This document shows, piece after piece, positions 55,161 to 64,000 of a stretch of 64,000 bases of DNA. A program made the position numbers and the translations under genes. The DNA is taken from NCBI RefSeq assembly GCF_027595985.1, contig NC_073304.1:146748746-146812745 (forward strand), given 5' to 3'. Every line of letters begins with the position of its first letter. The stretch's first letter is position 1. The notes beneath the pieces were generated by a model. The model did no database searches. It worked only from the letters and a program-made list of their open reading frames with translations, and was not told the origin of the DNA. The DNA comes from Sorex araneus. Taxonomy: Eukaryota; Chordata; Mammalia; Eulipotyphla; Soricidae.

Positions 55161-55744
55161 TTTCATATAAAATTTATAATTGACCTCTGGGCACCACTGG
55201 GACCTCTGGCACTGCTAGGCCCAAGCTGCACTGCACAGAACCATCAGGCCTGCAACGTGGCTGAGCGTCTTGTGGGTGCTCTTTAGCCCACAAGCACTAT
55301 TGGAGGCCCCCAAATCAAGACTTAAAATAAGTAAATTTTCATTTTTAAAAATTAATAGTAGAATTATTAGAATTTGCAATCAGTTTGTTAATTTTGCGTT
55401 CCTTTTCCCTTTGGGCGCTGAGGATTGTATCTAGGGCCTCACACATGCAAGGAATATGCTCTACCAGTGAGATCATTTCTGGTTCCCAGTTTGCCAATTT
55501 TCATGAAATATCTCCATGGCATTTTGCAGTCTTTTGTCCTTAATAGACCCTACTATGTTCAGAGATAGTGTAGCAATGCATAGTATTGTTAATCTTCCTA
55601 ACATCCTCATAGAAACTGCCCTCAAATGTAGAAACCAACATTGTTACACAATACAAAAATATAGAATACAAAATAAAGAACACTCTAGAAGATATACAGA
55701 TATAATAGGTCTGCGTAACACTAAGACCAGAAATCAATTGGGGT
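55161..55744. other. Mixed old repeats and single-copy DNA
   Basis: Includes a tRNA-Ala-like SINE on the minus strand at about 55415-55492 (GTATCTAGGGCCTCACACATG) and possible L1 scraps on either side. No gene. Confidence 0.45.
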
Positions 55745-55915
55745 AAGGGGTGGGAGTTGGGTGACATCGACCTGTGCTAAGGGCTTACTCCTGACTCTGC
55801 ACTCAGTAATCACTCGTGGCAGTGGTCAGGGGACCATATGGGATCTTGGAGATTGAACCAGGTCAGCTGCATACAAAGGCAAGTGCCCTATACACTGCAC
55901 TTTGGCTCTGGACCC
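55745..55915 (-). mobile_element. SOR SINE, diverged
   Basis: CTTACTCCTGACTCTGCACT, ACCATATGGGATCTTGGAG, a box B of GATTGAACCAGGTC and TTGGCTCTGGACCC occur in order. Confidence 0.82.
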
Positions 55916-55997
55916 AAGAAATAGGTTTTTTAAATCAATTAAGTCCTATTCTTTCATTTATTAATGCTCATAGCTCAGAAATAACTCCTATGCTTTT

Positions 55998-56145
55998 GCT
56001 GTTTTTGCATGGGGGTGGTAGGGCCACACGTGGCAATGCCTGGGGGCCACTCCTGATGGCGCTCAGTGGACCATATGCTGTGCAGCAGATCGAACTGTGC
56101 TTGGCTGTATGCAAGGCGAGCACCTTAACCCCTGTTCTATGTTTC
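55998..56145 (-). mobile_element. Old SOR SINE
   Basis: GGGCCACACGTGGCAATGCC, CGCTCAGTGGACCATATGC and GTATGCAAGGCGAGCACC are readable. The head end is lost. Confidence 0.7.
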
Positions 56146-56860
56146 TTTAGTTTTCCACTTATGTTAATTTGATAGAATTTCTGTGGTTATGGTTTAAAGT
56201 TCCCTAGCAGTTCCAAAGTCTTCTTTAAGTTGTAACCTTTTAGAACCACATTTTTAGGGGTGTTTGAAGGCCAGAGAGACATTGGGGAAGAAGGTGGAAG
56301 TGTCTATAGCCAGTTTGAAGTTTGATATAAAAAGGACACTGAAACTTCTGCCTTTGGAAAGATATTCTATGACTAACACACTTGGAAACGAGCATTCTCT
56401 GCCCGTGGTTCCCAACAGCCAGGCCTGCAGATTCTTAGGTTAGTTCCAGTCTCCCAGGCCTCTAGCCATTGGTGAGGAAGAATAGGCAGGTAATAAATGA
56501 TCTATCAGGAGTCTCTCTGAGCAGATGCGGGGGAGGGCTTAGGCTCACACGGAGGAGTCTGTTATTTAAAATAAATTAGAACAAAGTCAGGACTTTCAAT
56601 TACTCCACAGCTGACTTCCCTCCCTGATCATGTCTTGGGTTGTGAGCTCCGCTGTTGGAAGTATGGCTTTAGGGCAATAGTAAACACATCATAAGAATAC
56701 TCCATGTTCTAAGAAATACTTGAAACAAGCTCCAGATTCAGAAGCAATCCCTAATAGAGAAGGAATTGATCCTGTTTGTGAGGTAGGGAGAAAGAGCAGA
56801 GCTGATATACTTAGGTTTTGAAGGATGAATAAAAGTTTATCAGATATTTAAGGTTCAAGT
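56146..56860. other. Single-copy DNA
   Basis: No repeat or gene recognised. Confidence 0.4.
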
Positions 56861-56995
56861 ATGGGTCTGGAATTATAGAACAGAGGGTAGTGCACTTGAC
56901 CTGCAGGTGGACGAGCCAGATTTGATCCCTGGCACCCCATTTGGTCCCCTGAACCTGTAAGGAGTGGTCCCTGAGTGCCGCTTTTTGTGACCTCC

Positions 56996-57030
<35 letters not shown>
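56861..57030 (+). mobile_element. SOR SINE ending in a CA microsatellite
   Basis: GTCTGGAATTATAGAACAGA to GCCGCTTTTTGTGACCTCCC, where the A-tail is replaced by a CA run (56999-57030). Microsatellites often grow from SINE tails. Confidence 0.8.
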
Positions 57031-57035
<5 letters not shown>

Positions 57036-57239
57036 ATACACAAAGGCACAAGTGATTGAAATACGAAAAGTTAAGCTGGTGTGGCTACGTAGATGTTTAA
57101 GGATTATCTATTGGCTATCAGAGAACTACATATATAGCTACATCTGTATAAGTTTAAATTTATTTTGAAATTTTCTTTGAAGGTGAAGGAAGGACTCCTT
57201 AGGAAAACCATCATATTTCTCAACATTAACATGGTCCAT

Positions 57240-57975
57240 CACCCACTCATTCTTTATTATATTTTATTAATTTTTATGGTCTTTTCCACAAAGCTTTACA
57301 CCTATTGAGTGCTTTTAATTTTGTGTTGCTGTTTACTGTTGGTGTTGCCATTTAAGAGACCAACGTTTTGTTGCTGTAACTCCTTGTCAGCGTGCTTTCT
57401 TTCCCCCTCTCCCCAACTTATTTCTATCCTCCATCCCTTTCTCTTATGGCAACCTAATAAGTTCTATTATTAATAACTACTGGTCTGTCTTTCTATTTCA
57501 TTTGGTATTGCTCACCTGGGGAAAATCATCCAGCTTTTTTCCTTCTGATTCGATTCACACTGCATAGCTCTGCTGCTTTCCTTTCAGTGTGCAGTGAATG
57601 ACCACAGACCATCCTTTTACCTAGGTGAATAGCAGTCCACTGTATAAATGTATCATGTCAGGGTCAGAGTGATAGTACAACAGGTAGGACATTTGACTTG
57701 CACATAGCTGACCTAACTTCTATCACCAGCATCCCATATAATTCCCTGAACTTGCCAGTAGTGATTCCTGGCACAGAGCCAGGAATAATCCCTGAGCACT
57801 GCTGAGTGTGAGCCCCATAATTAATTAATTAACTAAATTTAAAAATTAAAAATTAATCTTTGGGCTTTATTTTTTATGTATTGGGTCTTCTTTATCCAGT
57901 CATACATCAACATATACTTTGGCTGCTTCCATATTTTAGCTCTTGTAAACAATACTGCAAATACTTTCAGCAAAT
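57240..57975 (-). mobile_element. Ancient L1 3' part interrupted by a SOR SINE
   Basis: TGGTATTGCTCACCTGGGG, CCAGTCATACATCAACATATA and TGTAAACAATACTGC are antisense ORF2-end landmarks. They lie on both sides of the SINE at 57659. Confidence 0.65.
57659..57825 (+). mobile_element. SOR SINE
   Basis: GGGTCAGAGTGATAGTACAAC to GAGTGTGAGCCCC, moderately diverged, ending in an A/T-rich tail. Confidence 0.85.
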
Positions 57976-58236
57976 ATTAACCTATCTGTCTTCGACTTAG
58001 AACAGAGGACTAGGACATAAATCTTATTAGGAAGATCTAAAATAATGGGGGATGTTTAAAGCTTTGGGGGTGGATGGGGAGATGTGATAAGTGGGAGTGA
58101 GACTGTCTGATAATGGAAGGAAGGGCTCTAGGGCAGGACCCTTGAGGCTGGACTAGATCCAGGACTGTCCAGTGGTCCTTCAGCATCTGCTGCCTTTCAG
58201 CTGTGCAACAAAAAGCTCCTGGTAAGAACCTTCATT

Positions 58237-58402
58237 AGGGGCCAGAGCAATGGCACAGCAGACAGAGTGCTATCATCACATGCAGGTGACCTGGGTTTGA
58301 TCCCCAACCCCATATGGTTCTCTGAACCCCATCAGGAATGATCCCTGAGTACAGTGCCAGGAGTTAGCCCTGAGCACATCCAGGTAAGGCTCCCCAAAAA
58401 AA
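58237..58402 (+). mobile_element. SOR SINE
   Basis: GGGGCCAGAGCAATGGCAC, box B GGTTTGATCCCC, CCATATGGTTCTCTGAACCC and a short A-tail. Confidence 0.88.
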
Positions 58403-58589
58403 CAGAAGTTTCATCATAGATTTGGGAGTCTCTGGGAAGAAAAGGAGAGCACCCAATGCACATGACCTCTGGTGCCCTCAGGAGCAAGGCAGAGATCCCC
58501 ACCTGGACAGTCCCTTTCTACCTGCTTCACCTGGGACAGCCGTGGGGCATCTGACATAGATGACAGGAAATTTATTTGTTTATTTTGTT

Positions 58590-58754
58590 TGTTCTTTTTT
58601 GGGAACACATTGGGTAGTGCTCAAGGCTTACTGGTTCTGCACTCAGGGATCGCTCCAAGGCAGGCTGGGGACCATATGGGATGCTGGGGATTGAACCCAG
58701 GTCAGCCACATGCAAGGCAACTGCCCTATCTGCTGTGCTACTGCTCCGGCCCCA
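58590..58754 (-). mobile_element. SOR SINE
   Basis: Reverse-complement order, with GGGACCATATGGGATGCTGG and CTGCTCCGGCCCC. A few small deletions. Confidence 0.9.
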
Positions 58755-59322
58755 GGCCAGAAACTTTAGCAGATTTTCCATTTAACTTTGACAATATGTG
58801 AATGAGCATGTCCATTTGACAGAATGCTCAAGAAGCTGACAAGGCAAAGAAAAACAACAGCAAAAAACTTGACGAAGATCTGACATCGAAGTCAGTCTCT
58901 GGCCAGAACTCCAGAAACATGGGCTTCGTGTATCTCAGACACCTCCTTCATCACAGGTTTATACCATATGAGAAAATAAGAGCAGATGTGTCACACAGGA
59001 GCTAGGGGAACAAAAGGTCACAGAGGGCAAAGTCAGCAGTCTGAAACTTAACTTATTGCCAGCTCTTGCCAAATCCAGCTCTCAGAGAGAGTGAGGACAA
59101 GGTCGACAACCTAATGTCCATGCTGGACTCTTCCTTTGATGCTCAAGCAGTTATTCTGCTTGAAACTCCCTGAAGCCCTTGCTGGGCTGGTATCCTGACC
59201 AGGGTTGCTGCTCTGCTGTTTTCCAGGTTTCTTTCCACCTCTGGAAAGAGCAGCACCTCAGTGTTTCACTCAGGTTTCCCCTGGAAGATCCTGGCAGAGG
59301 TCAGCGCTCTTCTCTGAGATCA
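58755..59322. other. Single-copy DNA
   Basis: No repeat or gene recognised. Confidence 0.4.
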
Positions 59323-59576
59323 CTGTATCACTGTATCACTGTCATCCTCTTACTCATCAATTTGCTCGAGCGGGCACCAGTAACATCTCCATTGTGAGAC
59401 TTGTTGTTACTGTTTTTGGCATATCGAGTACACCACCGGTAGCTTGCCAGGCTCTGCTGTGCAAGTGAGATACTCTCCGTAGCTTGCCAGGCTCTCTGGG
59501 AGGGGCGGAGAAATCGAACCCGGATCAGCTGCGTGCAAGGCAAATGCCCTACCCACTAGGCTATCGTTCCTGCCCG
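59323..59576 (-). mobile_element. RTE-tailed SINE with SOR tRNA head, well preserved
   Basis: Starts on the left with the reversed tail CTGTATCACTGTATCACTG and ATCAATTTGCTCGAGCGGGC. Then come the body (GTTACTGTTTTTGGCATATCG) and the head with box B GAAATCGAACCCGG in reverse and CTAGGCTATCG. A good reference copy for this family. Confidence 0.93.
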
Positions 59577-60020
59577 TGCGCTGAGATGCACTCAGGATTC
59601 TTTCCCTAATTTGGGGAGTCAAATCATTCATCTGGAGAAATAAAATTTCTGGAAATTTTAACTACCAAAAGGGGAAAATTCCTCTTAACATAAAAAAAAA
59701 ACTTTTTAATATTGAGCATGTCTTCAAGTGTTTTTTGGATGCAAAGTTGATCTAAAGTCATTTTTTATTATTAATTTAGAGCCATAAACAAGATTACAAT
59801 TCAGTTTGTTCCAAAGATTATCACATCTGGTAATGTTTGGAGGCAAGTAGGCTTAGAGAAAAATGAAAAAAAAAATACAGGGATCTTTGTTTCTCCCTTT
59901 GAGCTTTTCAAGGATACATACATTATTCTCAGTGGGGGAAAATCCTGCAAGATCCCTAGTGATGCTTATTGTGATCCAGAAAATCGCGCTTATGGAAGCC
60001 AGCTCTCCTAAAACTTCCTG
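59577..60020. other. Single-copy DNA
   Basis: A/T-rich, with no gene recognised. Confidence 0.35.
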
Positions 60021-60264
60021 CACTGTCTCACTGTGGTCACGTTGTTCATTGATTTGCTCGGGTGGGCACCAGTAACGTCTCCAATGCGAGACTTGCTGCT
60101 GCTTTTGGCATATCGAATATGCCACAGGTAGCTTGCCAGGCTCTGCCATGCAGGCAGGTTACTCTCAGTAGCTTGCCAGGCTCTCTGAGAGCGATGGAGG
60201 AATCGAACCCAGGTCAACCCCGTGCAGGGCAAATGCCCTACCCACTGTGCTATCGCTCTAGTCC
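60021..60264 (-). mobile_element. RTE-tailed SINE with SOR tRNA head, well preserved
   Basis: The same plan as the copy at 59323. Box A and box B are intact on the minus strand, and the RTE-like tail lies at 60021-60080. Confidence 0.93.
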
Positions 60265-60483
60265 TAAAAATATCTATCATATATTTTCACACATGTATAT
60301 TATCCTATGATTTCCCCATGAAGTCAGCACTCAAAAGACTGAAGGAGCCTTGCTTTATGTAAGAAGACTTACACCCAAACTTATGCCTTTTCCAGAAATA
60401 AAAAGGGTTGAGTCCTGTACAGAAATTCCAATCTAAGTTTCTAGCTAAGGCATAAGTATAAATAAATTTCTGAAGGAATTCTT

Positions 60484-60664
60484 TCTTTTTTTTTTTTTTT
60501 GCTTTTTAGGTCACATCCGGCGATGCACAGGGGTCACTCCTGGTTCTGCACTCAGGAGTTACCCCTGGCAGTGCTCAGGGGACTATATGGAATGCTGGGA
60601 ATTGAACCCAGGTTGGCTGCGTGCAAGGCAAACGCCCTACCGGCTGTCCTATCATTCCTGCCCC
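60484..60664 (-). mobile_element. SOR SINE
   Basis: A perfect 15-bp duplication TCTGAAGGAATTCTT at 60469-60483 and 60665-60679. Near-consensus body. Confidence 0.96.
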
Positions 60665-60679
60665 TCTGAAGGAATTCTT

Positions 60680-61265
60680 ATCCCCATTTTATAGGCAGAA
60701 ATCAGCACACATTCACTAGATTTCTTCCCTAGTAGGAGCCAGTGTTAGAGAATCTAAAAATAAATGCTCCCAATATTCTCATTGAAGTTGTCTCCTTGGC
60801 CAATGACTCAAACCAGCAGACACATCCACAGCTGCCTAAGAGGCCCCACTGTATGTGCATTAAAGACTTGCTGCTAGAAAGCTCATTTGAAGTATACCTT
60901 TGTCCTTGACCCCAAAGAAACCAGTCAAGCAGGGAGACGCTGGGAGAAGGGGGTTGCAAGTTGAAGGACCAGCATGAGAAAAAAGGAAATAAGTAAGAGG
61001 GAAAGAACTTGAACTTTTCTGTAGAAATACAGGAGTGTTATTTACACCATAGGAGTGAAGACGGAATCAATCAAGATAGAATCGGAGAGGAAGGAAGCAG
61101 TCTAAGACCAAGGGATTGGACTGTGGGGTTTCACAGGTGTCAGTAACTACTTTCTGGAAAGGGACAAATAATATGCCTTTTAGGATTAGAGGGTTAGGAG
61201 ATGTCACATGGTCTCTGTCACAATAACCAAATTCTTCACTTATGGCATAAAATAACCAGTATATA
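60680..61265. other. Single-copy DNA
   Basis: No repeat or gene recognised. Confidence 0.4.
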
Positions 61266-61437
61266 AGGTCTGGAAAGATAGTATGGCAGATAGGATGCTT
61301 TTCTTGCATGTAACCGACACAGGTTTGATCCCCAGGATCCCATGTGGTCCCTAAAGTATTGTCAGGAGTGACTCCTGTCCATAGAACCAGGAGTAACCTC
61401 TGAGCATCACCAGGTTTTACCACCAACTGCCCCCAAA
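61266..61437 (+). mobile_element. SOR SINE, diverged
   Basis: GGTCTGGAAAGATAGTATGG to ATCACCAGGTTTTACC, with box B GGTTTGATCCCC kept. Confidence 0.82.
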
Positions 61438-63189
61438 CCTCTCAGTATATGAATGAGCTGAGTACAACTATACTCAAAAATAAATAAATAAAGCCCCCAA
61501 AATCATATTGACCAAAACAGGCCATTAGTCATATTGACGTGTGAGTCTACATTTGTTAATCCCTGAAATAAATCATAATCACTCAGATTGCAAATCAACT
61601 CATCCCAACTTGCCTAGGACTTCTTTGATTTTACTGTTGGAAGTCTCCCATCCTTCCTTGTTCCTCTAATCATGAGAGCAGATAGAACATGATAATTGTA
61701 GTTCACATGATTCGGACTCACAGCACCCTAATTGCTTCTTTCTGATTCTTCCTGAAAAAAAAAAAAAAAAACAGAATCTGTGGGCACATACCAGACACTA
61801 TGGTGGTTGTTTTAGGGCTATCCTGATAGTGTTTCGAACTGAACTCAGGATGTCCAAATGCCTGGATCCCCAGCCTTAAAAACACACAACCTTGGTTCTG
61901 CTCTGTAGATCCCCCTCCTGAAGGGCCCTACAGGTGAATAATGCTGTGTCTATAAGCAACAGAAAAGGCAGATGGCTTCCTCTGCAGGTAGGAATGTGTA
62001 TTCAACTCTCCCCAACCTAGAGAGTTTGAGAACATGGTCTCCAGGGCCTTATAAGAGTAATGATTCAGCACAACTGAAGCATCTGATCTGAGATAGGATG
62101 TTGACTGGCGTATGTAGGTAGTTGTTCTACAACCAACGCTACATCCAGAAATGAAGAAGGAAGTGGGGCTGAACTGGAGCCACAGCTCCATTTCCAGTAG
62201 ACGTACAGGAAAATCAGCAGAGGGAGTGAGAAACACTGGGGCACAGATGTCAGTCTGGGGAGTTGTTCACGGTCAGCCCTTATCAGCAATAGCTCTGAAC
62301 AGTCAGGTCTGAAATTTTCCTTTCTAAAGCAACAGGTGTTTGACTTCTGTTCAGAACTGGCAACTGTTTGACTTGAGCAAACAAAAGGTTTGCACTAAAA
62401 GGACACATAGTACTCTCTTTACTTTTTTAATCAATCTCTTTTTAATTTAGCTTTATAGCCATGGAGGAATTTTCCACTTCATTATAGATAGTGCTTGCTA
62501 TCTTCTGGCTGGTTCTTTTCCCAAACAGGTGGGTCTTATTCTAAGAACACCAATGTATGAAAACCCACACTCACCATACATATGTGAACCATTAAGTCCA
62601 TTAACTGTTTGGGCAGCATTCTCTGGTTTTTACCAAATGAAGGGAATAAGAAATGAAGATAAACATTTTTATGCCTGTAGGGAAATAGTTATCTTTGTGG
62701 TATTATGCATCAGAACTTGTAGTTCAGATGAAGAAGTATAAATCTGTACACTGAAGCTCATATGTTATTCTAGCATTGCTTCAATTAACACTTTTATGTT
62801 AAATGACTCTTGAAATGTGTGGCTTTGTAGAGCCTCAGTTCCCTTATGTGTGAACTAGTAATACCAATAGCTCCTCCCTCATAGAATTGTTATATGTAAA
62901 AATAAGGTAGTATTTGTGAAGAGCTTAGCACAGTTAGTATATAAGTGCTGGCTACATGCTATTGCTATGAAACTAATCATTTTATCTCTGTGTTTTTAGT
63001 GAAATTAGGGAGTGGGCTTCTATTATATGTTAATTACCAGTTTGTCACATAATGTAGAAAATAAAAAAGAAAGGAGAGCAGGACTATCTGGGTATAAATA
63101 CATCACTCCTCCAGATGCCCTGGAAAGCAACAATGAGTTTGGTGGTTATACACATGCAGAGGGAATATTTATTTGATAAAACATGTATT
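61438..63189. other. Single-copy DNA
   Basis: About 1.75 kb with an A run at 61756-61772. No gene recognised. Confidence 0.4.
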
Positions 63190-63450
63190 TATTTTTTCTT
63201 ACTAAACATTTATTTATACATCTAATGACGCTGCTCTGTCCTCGGTGGTGGAGCGGGGGGGGGGGGGCCCGAATGGGCTCCTCTGGACCTTCTCGAGGGT
63301 GGACGCTCATTGGGACCTGGGGTGGTGGTGGCGTGGGAACTAGGTCTCGGGGGAGGGTGGGCGGGGTGGCACTGAATGGCTCGGCCAGGTAACCCTCAGA
63401 GGAGATGGGTCTGTCTTTCCACTGACGCCCCCAAACTAGGCTGCCTCTAG
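63190..63450 (-). other. GC-rich island, possible retrocopy end
   Basis: The segment 63225-63440 is far more GC-rich than its surroundings and has a run of 13 or more G near 63255. The minus strand keeps an open frame of about 100 codons, rich in proline, followed at once by AATAAA within GTATAAATAAATG and an A-rich stretch. This looks like the 3' end of a retrocopied mRNA, but I do not recognise the protein and found no target duplication. Confidence 0.35.
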
Positions 63451-63626
63451 GCGTCATCAAAAGTGATAGTATGGAGAGGTCACACTACATATGACCTAAC
63501 CAGAAGATGGACATCACTGCTGTCTTCCTACTCTATACTTAAGAGCCAGCTTGGACTTAAGCCATTCAACACTAAAATCAGCCAGGTAGCTTATTCATCT
63601 AAAAGGAGAGTATCTGGTAAGTTTTT

Positions 63627-63805
63627 TTTTTTTTTTTTTTGCTTTTTGGGTCACACCCAGCGATGCTCAGGGGTTACTCCTGGCTCTGCACTCAGGAACT
63701 ACCCCTGGCGGTGCTTGGGGGACCATATGGGATGCCGGGGATCGAACCCGGGTCGGCCGCGTGCAAGGCGAACGCCCTACCCGCTGTGCTATCACTCCGG
63801 CCCAA
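63627..63805 (-). mobile_element. SOR SINE, near consensus
   Basis: The duplication TATCTGGTAAGTTTTT lies at 63611-63626 and 63806-63821. Very few differences from consensus, so among the youngest copies here. Confidence 0.97.
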
Positions 63806-63821
63806 TATCTGGTAAGTTTTT

Positions 63822-64000
63822 AACTGGCATTTTTATTGTGCAGAATGTGGTTGTGGAATTGACAAAGATGATAAAATATTGAACTTCATGAAAGAACATG
63901 TTGGGGCTAAAAATGGGAGGAACTTTGGGAGAAAATGTTGTCTCTCTTCAAGGATACACATATTTATACTAGACAGTCCTGTACTAGCTAGAACTTCAAA
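63822..64000. other. Single-copy DNA to the window edge
   Basis: Nothing recognised. Confidence 0.4.

Overview
This window is nuclear DNA of a mammal, almost certainly a shrew (genus Sorex, probably the common shrew Sorex araneus). The strongest clue is about thirty copies of a tRNA-headed SINE with the box A and box B layout of the SOR family of shrews. The second clue is a nematode-type RTE retrotransposon, known among mammals from the common shrew. No protein-coding gene of the host could be supported. The long open frames are retroelement remnants or translations of simple repeats. The window therefore looks like an intergenic or deep intronic stretch built from successive retrotransposon insertions, with some single-copy DNA between them.

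Layout. 1-6168: single-copy DNA with old SOR copies and a 5'-inverted L1 carrying a SINE in its A-tail (4473-5404). 6169-7029: a pyrimidine tract of which 827 bases are pure C/T. 7900-13900: L1 3' ends, a complete solo LTR with 6-bp target duplications (10448-11666, minus), an RTE-tailed composite (12712-13466) and a U6 snRNA/L1 chimera. 13900-24300: mostly single-copy, with scattered SINEs. 24300-28036: two non-autonomous L1-tailed elements (24518-25610 and 27373-28019), GA tracts and SINEs. 31930-36640: a minus-strand LTR split by a plus-strand provirus remnant (gag, integrase tail, 3' LTR). 36700-46100: SINEs, L1 3' ends and more L1-tailed composites. 46666-52036: RTE territory, with an RTE-tailed composite, a 3.5-kb RTE copy and a second inverted RTE 3' end. 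The large RTE copy is interrupted by a SOR SINE, itself interrupted by a solo LTR. 52040-64000: old L1, SINEs and single-copy DNA.

How the parts relate. Two mobilising systems are visible. L1 appears to have moved the A-tailed SOR SINEs, the composites with L1-like 3' ends and the U6 chimera. RTE appears to have moved a second SINE group that shares the SOR tRNA head but ends in the RTE 3' tail. At least three endogenous retrovirus LTR types, two with 6-bp target duplications, overlie these. Target-site duplications read directly from the sequence give the order of insertion at several places. Boundaries were found by eye, without alignment software, and old copies may be off by tens of bases.
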